A stretch of 64,000 bases of DNA from Batkoa obscura (Eukaryota; Entomophthoromycota; Entomophthoromycetes; Entomophthorales; Batkoaceae), in NCBI GenBank assembly GCA_030770535.1, contig JASVEC010000004.1:248001-312000 (forward strand). Direction: 5' to 3'. The first letter of the stretch is position 1, and each line of letters opens with the position of its first letter. The notes under the pieces were generated by a model. It did no database searches. It saw only the letters and a program-made list of their open reading frames with translations, and was not told the DNA's origin. The translations under genes were made by a program, and so were the position numbers. This document shows positions 19,810 to 32,924 of this stretch, piece by piece.

Positions 19810-22192
19810 TTAAAATAGTTGTTTAAACTCTATCGAATTTTCAGTATCAATATCTTTAGTAAATTGATAAGAACTAAAACAAGCTATTAACTAATAGTAG
19901 TAAAAATAAAATAATAAATTACCGTTTAAATGGAATGGTAGCATTAAATTGATCAAAAGAGAATAGTTGAATAATAGAGTCAACGTACTGCTTAAAAGAA
20001 ACTGTATCAATTAATGGGAACAATGTTTCAATCAAATAATTATCTAGTTTGATAATTACTAGTTTTAGTATATTGATTTTATAATTATAATAGAATCCAT
20101 CTAATACTGTCAAATTTGTTTTAATTTTGTCTGTTGATTCTTCAAATATAACTAAACTATTATTTTCATAGCTATTACCACTACTAAACTCCCCAGGTAA
20201 ACTACTGATAAAGCATACTTAGTATATATTATAATAAATAAGTAAATAGTTCTACTTACTTTTTAATATTAAGCTGATCTAACTTTGAAATAACATCATT
20301 ATAAAAAGCAGTTGCTAATAAACCAATACATCTATCTATTAGCGTATTAAATGAGTTGACTAGATCATCAAATAACCCTTTATTATTATTTGCTAATCTA
20401 TCTGGATACATTGTATGCCAAATTTCTAAAAAGAACTAAACATATTTAGTAAACATATCAACATATAAAAAACAGTCCACTTACACTTTGAGAGTCCCAC
20501 TCAGACAATACAGGCAATAGACAATGTATAGAATCTAAAACTGAGCTCATTTTTTTAACTGGAGTAACAGGAAAATGCACTCGGTTTGCTATTGGGCGAT
20601 ATTTGTTCATATTATAATCAAAATCATTAACTAGTTTATTTAAGTGATTATAAAAGGACATCAACAACTCAAGTTGAACGTTTGAAAAATATCTTAATTT
20701 ATTACTCATTGGCTCTAAATACAAATATCTTTCTATGATAGCTTCAAATAATGTAATCACCTTATCACTTATTATTGTTATTCTACTATTATTGTTAGTA
20801 CCCATTAATTCAAACGCATCTTTTGATTCTATAAAATGAGTCAACCGTTTCAATACAAACTCTTTTTCCATACTAATCCATATGTTAAACACGCCCTTAT
20901 CATTTAAATAAATAGCACTGATACTATACCATTGAATGTTTTCGTAATCAGTTATTATTTCATCTTTAATAATATGATCATATTCCAACAGCTGCTTGAT
21001 AAAATTATTCAAACACTCACTATGAATGATTTCTGCTTTAATTATAGTTAGTTTGTATTTTATAAGTAAATAAATAGCTTTAACAAACAATTGTAAATAA
21101 TTAAAGTTAGTGTCACTCAATAAATGAAACAACTCAACATGCTGCTTTATAATATTAACTAAATATTCCAAAAACCATTCTGGTTTGTCTAGTCTATTGG
21201 TTGCTAATTTCCCCATAAAATGATAGCGAAATTTTTGTGTTATAGGTAACATCATTAGGTCAAGGGGTAATAAACCTATTACTAACTCACGAATATCATT
21301 GATAGGTTTCAATTCATTTGAATATCTACTATTATTAATAGGTATTATTATTAATATTAAAATCGTTACTTTAATTGTAGCCTTAATAACTCATTAAAGC
21401 TTTTATTAAACTTTTTTAATAAAACCTCATTCTCTTTTGAAAGTTGAATTAAATCAACGTCACCTGGCCACTTCATTTCTTGTAATACCTTGCTAAATTG
21501 TCTATAATATATATTATTATTGATTTTCTCATAATAGTTTATAAAAGCTATACCTTATCAAATTATTTTGTAAACTACTTTTAAACACCTCAAACTTAAA
21601 CTCCAAATAGAACAATAAATTCCTAAATTCATTACTATCTCTCAACGCTTTTATCTTTACTTCTAATTTATCCATACTGCCCACATCACAAATATCTGTA
21701 CTTTCAATTTCCTTTTCAACTTCATCACTAAACAAAAAGATAAGTTAAAAACCAGAGGCAAAATTATTATTCTTACCATAACGTCAAACATTCATACAAA
21801 TGTTCAAAATAACCTATACCATTTTTTAAGTTTAATTCATAACTTCCTAAATCCAAAATCTCTTTCACCCACAAATAACTGTCATTAAAAACCTCAGCAT
21901 CCCTATTTAACTGCGGTATCTCTTCTTTGACCTCTTCAAATTTATGCCTAAACCCTTGGACCTTAGTTGTGTATTCCTCAAGCGTTGCTAAGGTTGTCGT
22001 TTTGGTAGTAGACAACTTAAAATTAATTATAGTTTATTATTGGTTTTTAATGTATTAAATTACTTCACTTTCGATTTTAACCAAGTTTTCTTGTTCTTTG
22101 ATTAGTATGTTATCAATATTTTCCAATTCTTCAAAGTTTTTGAGAGCTCCGTTAAGGCTTTCTAATAGTTTTAAGTCTTCTTGTTCTGTCAT
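19810..22192 (-). CDS. TIP20: ER vesicle-tethering protein TIP20/RINT1 family
   Basis: Eight exons: 22064-22192, 21777-22015, 21554-21727, 21370-21501, 20485-21325, 20260-20435, 19923-20204 and 19810-19873; 678 aa (yeast Tip20 701, human RINT1 792). The N-terminus is coiled-coil-like (NGALKNFEELENIDN ... QENLVKIESE). Then come the family segments LQEMKWPGDVDLIQL, ELKPINDIRELVIGLLPLD and PEWFLEYLV, and at the C-terminus DRCIGLLATAFYNDV. The protein tethers Golgi-derived COPI vesicles to the ER as part of the Dsl1/NRZ complex. The last exon (SYQFTKDIDTENSIEFKQLF) is inferred from a good GTAATT donor and keeps the frame; without it the protein would stop at 19919. Seven introns of 44-55 bp. Confidence 0.82.
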
Positions 22193-22638
22193 TTTTTTAA
22201 TTTTAGAACAATTTTTTTTAGTATTAAAATCAAAATAGATATGTTTTCAAAAAATGAACTAATTTTTAATTAAACTAGTTTTATGTAATAAAACGTCAGC
22301 GTTCCTCACTTTGTAAAGTTGAGGGCATTGGTATTTTAATAGCACAAGATATTACGTTACAGAATTTTTAAATGATGTGTTGTCGTCATTCAGTCAACAC
22401 ATTAATTTAATAAATTAATACTTTAACATAAAATTTAGATCATACAAAATATAAAAGTTATAAAATACAAGAGTAATAATAAGCGCGTAACAAGGAACCA
22501 AGATAATAAATGTATATATTAAACCAAAAAAGCAAAATAATTAAAATTTTCAAATATTACAAAATTAGCAACGATTAAAAGTTTAGATCATATTATTAGT
22601 TTTTACAACATCTCAAAAATGCCAAAAATTAAATTCTT
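22193..22638. other. intergenic
   Basis: 446 bp of AT-rich sequence between the 3' end of the PUF gene and the start of TIP20, both on the minus strand. No gene or repeat recognised. Confidence 0.6.
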
Positions 22639-25600
22639 TTAGTTCTCATCCTTATTTTGTTTCTTGTGTAAATTAAAGTTAAACCCCGAACGTGCACCCG
22701 ACGAATAGTTACGTGTTCTTAAAGGTAATGTATTAAATTGATATATATGATTCGGGTACCTAGACTTCGAAATGGAATTGAAAGGGGACAAGTCAAAGTT
22801 AGTGGGCCTTCTAGGTTGTCGACTTTCTGGATTTAAAATTCGACTTTGAATCCCTTTAATATGTGGCGAATTCTTTATATTTAATATTATGGGTCGGATC
22901 CTATCAATTAACTATTTTATTTATTAAATTTATCTAATTAAAAACAAACCGATTTACCATATCTCTTTGATTATTATCTGCAAAATCAAGACAAGTTTGA
23001 ACTACATAATTCGCATAAGAGTCATCAATAAGCATCTCTAAATCATCTGAGCACATAATTTCATTCACAAGTTGATGGCGTAGCATAGAATCAGCCATCC
23101 TTATACATTTTTCTATTACATTTGAGCTAAATTTTTGTACAGAAAGGTGGCGCACATGTCCAAAAAAGTTTTTTATTAATCCCATGGTATACGCTGGATT
23201 GGATAGATCAAGCACATGTTGAACCACGTAATTACCATAAGGATCTTGCACTAAAGACAGTGCGTTCTGTGTTATTGCAATTACCAGTTGATCTCGTTGA
23301 TAATCATTGGCCCGATCAAAGCATTTTTGAATAACACAGCATCCATGTTTATGTGTTGAAATAGCTATACAATTATTAAATATTGAGTCATATACAAACT
23401 ATAAAATATTAATATTATTAATCTAATTGTACAAAAAATAAACTGCTTACTTGATTATTTTTTGAAGATAATTTATTAACACAAACTTGTACCACATGAT
23501 TGCCGTTTAAATCCTACCAAAATTAGCTAAAATTCATCCCATTTTTATTGTATAATTGCTTACTTTTATCATGGATACTACATTTCTTTTGAGTGATTCT
23601 ATGATTACACCGATCTAACTAAAGTTAACGAATGAAATAAAAAACCAGTATATACCTTACCGCTTCATTAGCTTCGCGTTCATCATAGTAAGTTAAATAT
23701 CCTAAAATCTTCTGAACTACACGAGTACCATGGTTATTTAAAGAAATACGAAAAAGATTTGAAGAGGAGGCTCTTATAAGCTCAGTAAATTGATAGAGAT
23801 TGGCCACTTCCATCAATTTTTGACATAAATAATTCCCAAATGGATCAACCATTAAATCAGGAAAATAACCTTTTACTTGTTCATAAATCAGTTGGATGTT
23901 TTTTGGATCCCCCTCCTGTAGGATTCGTTGAAGATATCGACACCCTATCTGATCTCGGCTTAGATAATATATCTCATCACTAAGTTCTTCAATTGTTTTA
24001 CCCTCAAAGTTATATTCTATAAAAGTAATTAAGTTGCAAAGTAAATATAACACAAAAATAGCTACCAAGGGGTTGATTCAATTTGATTTGAATGGTATTC
24101 TCAGGTTGAAGTTCAATTTCAGGTTCAATTTCTTTAAAACTCTCTGTAACATTTGAATTCCTATAAGTATCCTCTTGAGCTTGTTTTTTATAAAACTCAG
24201 TATCCATGATATTAAAGTTTAATTGACCTCTTGGACTTAATGGTTCTTGACCAGATAAAGCTGTATGAGAATAATGACAGAGGTTACCTCTTGCACAATA
24301 CCCATATTGAAAGTAACGACATGGTATTGCATTACGAAATGGTAAAGATGTGAAATTACGGCGCATGGGGAAATTTAGTGGGCTTTGATTCGCCGAAGCC
24401 ATAATTCCTAACTCTGGTTTCAAATTTTAGATACTAATTCTATCAGATTTAGATAAGTAAATTTACCATTCCTTCGCATATTTAATCGATAATTGAATTC
24501 GGATTGCTCTAAATTTATTGGGCCTAAACTCGCTCTTCCTGCTTGTTGTAACCTAAAAGATGAATCATAGCTACCAACTTCTGTTCTTTCAGTCTTAAGT
24601 CAACCTTTTAGTATTATTTTTTTATAAATGGAAATGAGTTTTACTAAGTCGCTATAACGATCAAAGGTGGTCGTTTGTGAAGTAACCAACTCCTCAATTC
24701 CTTCTGAAAGAATAGGATTCATAGTTGTAACAGCTATAGTTAATCCATTAATACCATTATTATGAAAAAATCAATTTAGTACCCTGAGCTTTATTTATTC
24801 TTTTATCCATTGAAGTTAAATCTTCAAGGGGTAACTTTTCGCTACTTATACTTTCTAAACGTATATTAGTAACTAAAATAGTACTTAACCGTATGAACTT
24901 TACCTCTGTTAGTATTTAGCTGAATATTATTTTTTACTTCTTTGTCATCCAAGAAATCAAGGTCCTTTAGTAAAGCATCAAGTTCATCAGAGTTGTGACG
25001 AGAAACGGGGACAGAACGAACAGCAGAAAAAAAGTTCAAAGTCTCTGGACTATAACTAGCTACTTTGTTATTATCATTATTATTGAATCTAGCGGGTGGA
25101 CGCCTTAATGCCAAATTAAATGAACTGGCTTTAGCGTTTTTGACTGAGTCTGAGTCTTTTTTAGCTTCAAGTATTGCACTTTGTGAACGCGAAAATGGGG
25201 CGAATAAAAATAAATCGTTATTATTTGGACTCGTTGAACTGCTTTTTTTGCTATCTCCTTCTTCAGACATTAAATTAAAAAATAAATTTTGATTATCGTG
25301 CAATGAATGATCCTACAAATAGAGTTAAATCAAAGATTATTATAAACTAAATTAGAATAATTACCACTGAAAAGGGAAAGTAAGTTGATGAATTATACTA
25401 AAAACAAGTTAGAAAATAAAGTATAATATACATTTGAAATCTAAATTACCGAAAATGAAGTTGATCTTTTTAAACTTAAAATTGTTTTTTCCAAATAAGT
25501 TGAACTTATATGGGTATTGGTATTATTACTACTTTTAAAGACAAGCTCTGTACTCAATAACGATAAGCTCTTAGTCCTATAAATATCTCTTTCTTCAGAG

Positions 25601-25659
25601 TTATAGGCTGGATAAGCTGAGGGATCAAAAGCTAGAGAAGGAAAAGAAAAAAAAGACAT
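22639..25659 (-). CDS. PUF-family RNA-binding protein with an N-terminal CCCH zinc finger
   Basis: Twelve exons: 25450-25659, 25365-25397, 24904-25312, 24783-24854, 24645-24733, 24467-24593, 24066-24413, 23661-24016, 23564-23614, 23451-23513, 22950-23398 and 22639-22900; 822 aa. The first ~340 residues are low-complexity and Ser/Asn-rich. At about 345-363 is one zinc finger, CRYFQYGYCARGNLCHYSH (C-x7-C-x5-C-x3-H). From about 430 to 780 are eight PUF repeats whose RNA-contact triplets read C-R-Q, N-Y-Q, T-R-Q, N-H-Q, C-C-Q, N-Y-Q, S-N-E and N-Y-Q. By the standard PUF code this predicts a UGUAUAUA-like target. The repeat-5 form HKHGCCVIQK is as in yeast Puf4. RIRPIILNIKNSP closes the domain. 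Such proteins repress or destabilise cytoplasmic mRNAs through 3' UTR sites. Confidence 0.85.
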
Positions 25660-28260
25660 GATCAGAAAATAATAATAATAAAAAGATAATTGGATTATGA
25701 ATTGAGTAAGGATAAAAATAAGCAAATAAACTGGTATAATAAATAATAATTGTGCTATGAAAAGAGAGTTACCTTTTCTACAAGAATTGACAATTGAATG
25801 GATAAATTTAGGGGCTTCAATACAGTGAATGAAGATAAAAGATTACGTTGACTTTTAGCTTGAAACTGAAAATTCAATTAAGCAGCTTTTTATTTATATG
25901 ATAAAATTTTAATCAAGCCTGGAGGATTTTTACTTTTATTTTTCAATTTATAAAAATAATTAACATCCCTTAATTAGCCTCTCTATCTAAAAAAGGGAAT
26001 AGTTATTATGAATCCAACGTCACTTTTTTTAAATTAAGAATTTAATCCCATTTTGTGATTTCATGCTAACATTTAATGCTAGCAAATAAGTAAAATTTAA
26101 ATTAAAATGCAAATGTTAAAAATTGCTATCAAAAGTAAAATAAACTTGAAAAAAAATATAAAAAAATATTGATTTCTGGTATATCAGTTAAATTACCAGA
26201 TGGTAATTCGATATTTCAATTTAGAATCTATTTTTAATAATTATCAACTGCTAAAATTAGAATCATTAGCTTGACTTCCCCTTAATGTTAACGAATAGTT
26301 TTATCCTATATCAAGGCACCATAACTCAAACCAAGAAGGGTAACATAACGTTATTAAAAACCGGTTTAATTATTATTAAATCAAGAACAAACTTTATGAA
26401 TATTCTTTTTTAGCTCAATATTAAATAAGTAGTCTTAATAGTATTAAAAAATAAAACATATTCAAGTTATTCTTATATTTACAACATGTTAATCGTTATT
26501 CTATTATATATATATCTTTAGAATCTTTTTATGTACTTTTTTAATATTTGTTATTTATTATTGACCTTCCTGGTTTATTAAAAGATTATTTAAATGCTAT
26601 TTGATCATAACTATTCTTTAACGTAATAATCTTGTAATATTAATTAAGTATACCGAATCGAGCAATATTAAAAGTAATTAATTAGTAATTTAATTGATTA
26701 AAAATTAAAATTCAAATATAGAAATTTGGTTATTGTTATTGTTAATAATTATCCTCTTTCTATTTTTCCTTATGATATTAAATTTCCTTAAAGAAATCAG
26801 ATCCGTGTTGTTAAATAGTATTGTTGATTACCTTTACGGTATTTATTGTTGTCATATTTATCTAATATCTTTAATAATTATTTAAAGCTTAAATGAAAAC
26901 CTCAAAATATCAGATAAATGGTTCTATTAAAGATTTATTAAATAGCTATTTAATAAGCCAATACAAAAAAGGTATTTAACTGCCTTAATATCATCACTTC
27001 AAAACCTTATGAAAACGGATAACATTTCCTTAAGTTTGATTTACATAAAGTAACTATAATATTTTAAATATTTATAAAATGAGATCATTGAATAATGAAT
27101 AAATTTTATATAATACTGTAGATCAATGACAGCTAACAATCTTCTATTTATTTTTAGAAATGTTGAATAAATTACATGAATATGTAACAAGCTGATTCAT
27201 ATAAGGGAGGTGAAATGAATAAAATGGGAAATTTACTTGGTGAATTAACTGGTATATGAACTTTAAAATTCTAGGCTTTAAAATCAGGCTTATTCTCATT
27301 AAATTTTTATTTATATATTTTAAAAAGAAATATCTTTTATCTTTGATACAATATTCTTATTTTAAAATTTTTAATAAATGTTTACTTATATATATTGAAT
27401 TACTAAGATCCTAATACTTCAATACATGTATCAACAAAACCTTGTATGTATGTAGTTTACTATACGATGCTTTAATAAGATTATCCATTTTATTAATTTA
27501 AATGAATTAAATATTAATTAGATGTTTCAGAAGAGTCATAAATTATCATAAAGTATTATTGAATTTATTTCCTATCAACTATCAACTATTAATTATTAAC
27601 TATCAACTATAAATCAATCAGTTATAGATTGTTATCTTATAAATTGTAGCTCTAGTTAATTTTAATGCATCTATATTCAATATACTCTATTTAATAGATT
27701 TACATTTGATATATTTGCTATTAGCCATTTAAACTTCAAATCATTTAAACGTAAGATTAAATATTTAGTAACTTTAAGAAGACTAGTTATTTAAAATTAA
27801 TACTCCATATATAGTGTATTTTAATATTTTTAGTTGTTATTCGGATTCTTATCATATGTAGTAAAAAAACGATCATTTTTTATAATGATTAATAAATATG
27901 TCAATTTAATTTAACATAGTTCAATAGATATACCACTTTTAAACAGATAGATCTCAAATTTACTTAAAGTATTAACTTTCAGTATCATTAGACAATACTT
28001 TATAGTTCTCTAACTTCAGTGTTTGTTAAAGAATAGTTTATAGTCTACTAACTTCAGTCTCATCAAAGAATAGTTCATAGTTCCCAGATTTTTATATTAA
28101 TATTCAGTTTTTGTTGAATAGTTTTACATGAATTAAATTAAAGAGTTTTAGTAAATAAATAGAAAATTGATTTCTTTAATATTGTACTAGTTTAAAAATT
28201 AAATAGAAATTTTAAATTTGATTTCTATCTTCTAAGCAATATTAAATATTAAAACCTTAA
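25660..28260. other. gene-free AT-rich region (PUF 5' flank onward)
   Basis: About 2.6 kb without coding signal. The first ~250 bp hold the PUF promoter/5' leader. Around 27576-27613 is a short cluster of TATCAACTAT-like units, some inverted (TTAATTATTAA). Nothing else identified. Confidence 0.55.
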
Positions 28261-28364
28261 TATGGGGATGTTTTTTTGGTTTCATTATTTTTTCTATTTT
28301 TTAAGCGCTATTTGAGTGGAAAGATTGTTAGTAAAATTCTTAAACACGAAAATACATCCCCATA
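28261..28364 (+). mobile_element. MITE copy 4 (best-preserved, 104 bp)
   Basis: Begins TATGGGGATGTTTTTTTGG and ends AAATACATCCCCATA, with TA at both ends; core TTTAAGCGCTATTTGAGTGG. This copy is a good reference for the family. Confidence 0.88.
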
Positions 28365-28451
28365 CCATATGTACATAAATCAAAATACAAAGAATGGGAC
28401 TTTTAGTTAAATAACCTATAAAGAAAAGTCAAAAAGTTTAAATGAAGAGAT
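28365..28451. other. short spacer between two mobile elements
   Basis: 87 bp between MITE copy 4 and the 748-bp inverted-repeat element; nothing recognised. Confidence 0.5.
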
Positions 28452-29199
28452 TAGAAAGGGTATGAAGTGGGATTTTTTGCAAAATCTATTATATGTATTA
28501 TAAATAAAGCAACTACAGAGTTGTGAAAGTTGATACTTAGTGGCCGAAGTTAAAAGCTACTCTTGCTTAATTAACTTGCCTTGAGTCGAAGGGTCTTAGT
28601 TTATATAACTAAGGTAGACTTAACTTAATAGAAATAGTATGTAGTAAGCTACAAATTATGTAAAACAAATACAATGGAAGATACTACTATAAAATCTATA
28701 TCAGATGTTGTCAGAAAGACTTAGTGACTTTATTAATGATACGTTATCAGGGAGTAATCCAATTAAAAAAAAACCTGGAGTTATCATATTGAAGAATCTC
28801 TTTTATACTCCAATAAATATGGATATTAATACGAGAGGATGTTATTCCTTGCAATATGAAGTTAGAAATTCTCGCAGCAAATCAAAATAAGGGACTCTGA
28901 CTTGATTGTATTTGAACTTGAGAACACAGCAACTTAAGTGATTGTTGCGTTATAATCAATCCGAGAGCTAAATAAAGCAATATTTCACAGAGTTTTAAAT
29001 TAATTGAATTACTCATTTCTGAGAAATAATTAACTTCAAAAGCATGTTTTGGTGGAAATCATTTTTTGTTAATAATAGTCATTTCTTTTGGCAATATTTT
29101 TATAAATTGAGTAATTAAATTAATATAAGACTTTGTAGCTGTTCTATTTATGATACATACAATAGAATTATATAAAAAATCCCACTCATACCCTTTCTA
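28452..29199. mobile_element. non-autonomous DNA transposon, 748 bp, ~50-bp terminal inverted repeats
   Basis: The left end reads TAGAAAGGGTATGAAGTGGG and the reverse complement of the right end reads TAGAAAGGGTATGAGTGGGA. Similarity continues inward for about 50 bp (GATTTTTT, then ATTATATGTATTATAAAT versus ATTGTATGTATCATAAAT). TA dinucleotides bound both sides, consistent with a TA target-site duplication (Tc1/mariner-like superfamily). Inside is only a 61-codon open frame (28705-28890) with no recognisable similarity, so the element carries no transposase. It differs in end sequence from the 105-bp MITE. Confidence 0.75.
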
Positions 29200-29541
29200 G
29201 TATTTACATTCTTCAAACGTATTAACCTCCTCTTATAGTCTAATCTTTTATATGTTTATTTATTTTTTTTATAAAAAATAGAAGAGTGGATTGATTATAA
29301 TAATAATTCTTAATGACTTTTTTATAATGAACTTTATTTTATTCCAAAGTAATTATAAATTTCAAATCAATATTAACCATTGAATACTATATTTTTACCG
29401 CCATTTTTTTTTTCAAATATTGAGAAATATATTGAAATAATTTTAATATTAACTTAAAATTCAAATTCAAATTTAAATTGAATACTTATTCCTAATCATC
29501 TCTTACTTTACTATAAATTTGGTCCTTTTTTAAGACTTTGT

Positions 29542-29646
29542 TATGGGGGTGTTTTTTTTTTGGCTTCATCATTTTTTCCGTCTTTTAAGCGCTATTTAAG
29601 CGGAAAAATTGTTAGTAAAATTCTTAAACACAAATATATCCCCTTA
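29542..29646 (+). mobile_element. MITE copy 5
   Basis: Begins TATGGGGGTGTTTTTTTTTG, core TTTAAGCGCTATTTAAGCGG, ends ACAAATATATCCCCTTATA. The right end is slightly decayed. Confidence 0.82.
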
Positions 29647-30234
29647 TAATCCCTGGTTTCCAAGTTATCGTTATGTTTTGTATTAAAATCTATTTGGATT
29701 TTTCCTCTCCATCTTCTTCTGTCCTTCATTCACTTCTTTATATTTAAAGAGGAGCTTACTTCAATAGAATAGCCCATATTCTTTCGAATTTAGAACAAGT
29801 ACATTCTATTTATGAATAACTTTTAATATTTTAGTAGAATTATATTACTAAATAATACTTTCATTTTCCTTACCTTTTTTTTTCTATTTTTATAATATCT
29901 TTTTTCAAAATAAAGTCTGTTAGGTTTTAAAGATGCTTTAAAATTTTTAAACTATTTAATATAATGATGTCATTTCTATAATTGTAGTATTCTAATAGCT
30001 AAATTATATCTTAATAATAAACTAATAATTTGTGAGAAACAAAAGATAACTTGATTATTTAAATTAGAAAAATTATACTATAAAAGTTAACTATATTTAA
30101 ACTTATTAAATTAAATATTCATATTAATAATCTTAACATTTAGGAAGCTATTTATTAAAATAATCAAATTATAATTTTTACTTGAATTATTAAATATTCA
30201 AATTCGTTGTCAATAATTAATAATTAATAATTAA
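29647..30234. other. intergenic, 3' of ERG9
   Basis: 588 bp of AT-rich sequence between MITE copy 5 and the ERG9 stop codon. No gene seen. Confidence 0.55.
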
Positions 30235-31188
30235 TTATTTTCGATGATAATATATTAATCCAGAACCAATTACTAATAACATAGCAATTATACTTTTATC
30301 ATTCCTTTTACTTAATTGATAAGAATCATTTTCTTTATGAATATTAATATCTTGTTTAATCTAATAAATTAAAAATATTAGTATTAATTTTTATATTTTT
30401 TAAATAAAATATTATTAATTCAATTTACCTGACCATACCATATAGAGATTGGTATAAATAATGGGTCCATTGGAATTGATTTTTTAATAATTTGAATTGA
30501 ATAAGTTTCAAAGATATCTACTACATTATCTAAGCTAATAGCTTCCATAATAAGCTAAATAAAAAATTAATTAATATTTTATTAAATTAAAATTACTAAT
30601 AAAAAATATTACATTAACTGCTTCTCCTTTACGAATTTTGACATTCTTTTTAAATACATCTGGATTATTATAAACTAATGCAATTGTTGAAATAGCCATG
30701 ACCTAAATGAAATTAATATAAAAAAAATTAATAATTTATTTTGAATTAAATATTAAAACTTACTTGTGGAATAGCACAAAAATTAAAACAAGATGGATTT
30801 TTAATTTTAGACATATATTTAATACAATCTTTAGCATGTTGTAAGGCATTAAAACAAAGTTCATTAAGACAATCTAGAGCCTAAAAATAAAAAAATAAAA
30901 TGAATATTATTATTTATAAATTTATAAATTTATAAATAATTTTACTTTCGATTGATTTTCTTCTTTTGTAAAATCACCAATATCTTCTACATATTTTTCC
31001 CATATTTCTTTTGGCCAAAAACAACGGCCATCAATATAATCTTCAAGATAATCACGTATAATATTCACTTTTTGTAAAAATAATCCCATTGAATTGGCCC
31101 TTTTAAATCAAATTCTATTAATATAGATTTATAATAATATTATTAAAATTAATTACAATTCTAAATCATCAGCAATAGAAGGATCTTT

Positions 31189-31220
<32 letters not shown>

Positions 31221-32131
31221 TAATAAAATATTAAATTTGTTTTTAATTATAATTAATTTACCTTCAAGTCCAGATACAGCAAATAATCGAGTTAAGCCAT
31301 GACCAACTAAACCAGCTACATAATGACAATAAAGATCCCAATCTTGAATTGATTCTACTTTTCTTTGTGCAAAATCAGCCATACCATTAGCCATTTTTTT
31401 AGTAATATCTACAATGACTTGTTGATATCTAATAAAAAATAAAAATAAGAGTTAATATTTTTAAAATAAAATAAAATAAAATAAAATAAAATAAAATAAT
31501 TATTAATTACTCATTTTTAAGTTTTAAAAATTCTTCAATAACTACATCAAATTCTTGTAATAATATAGCATCTTTTTCGTTAGGGCCATCTAATTCAATT
31601 TTTTAATATTAATTTCTTTTATTAATTTATAACTTTTAATTTACTTTCATGAAAAGTCCATCCTTTTTGTTGAATACTATTATGAAATTCTCTCAATAAT
31701 TCTAATTTTTTTTCTAATGGTATAGTCATATCATCCTCTATATAAAAAATAAAATAAAATAAAATAAATTTAAATTTAAATTTAAATAATTTCAATAATA
31801 GTCATTAAAATAATAATTACCAATAGTATCTAATCCTCTTAAAATAAGATAAAATAAACAAATCTATATATATAAATTCTATTATTAATATTGTTGATTA
31901 ACTAAATTAAAACTAATAAATTACTGGAAGTTTTAATTCTTCGTCTAACTCTAAGATAACAGCAGCAAAAGATCTTGAAGTTAAAAGTAAAAACTCATAA
32001 CATCTTCTTTCTGTATTAGATTTAATAAAATCTAATTTTTGGGCAGTAGCATTGGATGAAAATTTAAATTTTAATAAAGAATAAATTTCTTTTGGATAAA
32101 ATAACGATTCTTTAATAGCTCCAATAGACAT
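30235..32131 (-). CDS. ERG9: squalene synthase (farnesyl-diphosphate farnesyltransferase)
   Basis: First committed enzyme of sterol synthesis, joining two farnesyl diphosphates into squalene at the ER. Eleven exons: 31925-32131, 31821-31863, 31645-31737, 31511-31589, 31262-31428, 31157-31184, 30946-31099, 30764-30880, 30613-30702, 30429-30554 and 30235-30360; 409 aa (yeast 444). Visible are the substrate motif [19 protein letters not shown], the first Asp-rich site [24 protein letters not shown], and the second Asp-rich site [16 protein letters not shown]-terminal hydrophobic helix ([16 protein letters not shown]) serves as the ER anchor. Introns are unusually long for this window (55-83 bp) and two contain simple repeats (TAA and AAAAT units). 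Confidence 0.95.
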
Positions 32132-32924
32132 TTCGTTTGTTAAATTATTATAAAAGATAAATGTATTTAATTTTTAAATTTGGATTATTTATAATCAAAC
32201 TTACTCAATTCTTATTGGTTCTTAATTCCATTTCGGGGGATTTTTCACTTTAAAAATCGAAAGATTTTTTAATGATTGGGTGGATCTTAACTATAAAGAT
32301 ATTTATTAACATTTAAAATATTAATAAATTATTATATTAATAGAATACTTTATAAAAAAGTTTATTTTAATGAAAAATTAAATTAGATTCTATTTTTTCG
32401 TAATTAAATACTTATTCTTATTAGTTGTTTTGAATTATATTAACTTAATTTTTTTAATAATAATATCATTTTCCATGAGATATTAAATTATTTATAACAT
32501 TAAATTTTTTTACAATTCAATTCAATATTTCCAAAATATTGAATCTTTTAAAACAAGCTATATGAAATCTATTATTGAAGTGAATTTAATTGATATGATT
32601 TTTTATTGAATCTATTTTACTATAAATTAAAATTAAAATTAAAATAGAATTTTATTAATCAAAGAAGATATAAAAATAATATTAAATTAATGAAAAAATA
32701 ATAAAAGATAGTTAATAAGATAATAAATTGGACTTTTATTTTGAAACTTTATAGATGTAATAGAAGTAACGTTAACTTAAAAGAAAATGTTAATATTAAA
32801 AGTTAACAACTTATTTTTTACTTAATAAAATTAAACTTGATTATTTAAAAATTATTCTACCTAAAATCAATTCATAGTAAATTAAATTCTATTATTATTA
32901 TTCATTATATTCTATTTATTTACA
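32132..32924. other. intergenic, ERG9 promoter side
   Basis: About 790 bp of AT-rich sequence between the ERG9 start and the stop of the AAA+ gene. GGGGGATTTTTCACTTTAAA at 32234 is the only less AT-rich patch. No gene seen. Confidence 0.55.

Noticed and set aside
28705-28890. 61-codon frame inside the 748-bp element
   Set aside because: No helix-turn-helix or DDE features; a frame of this length is expected by chance.
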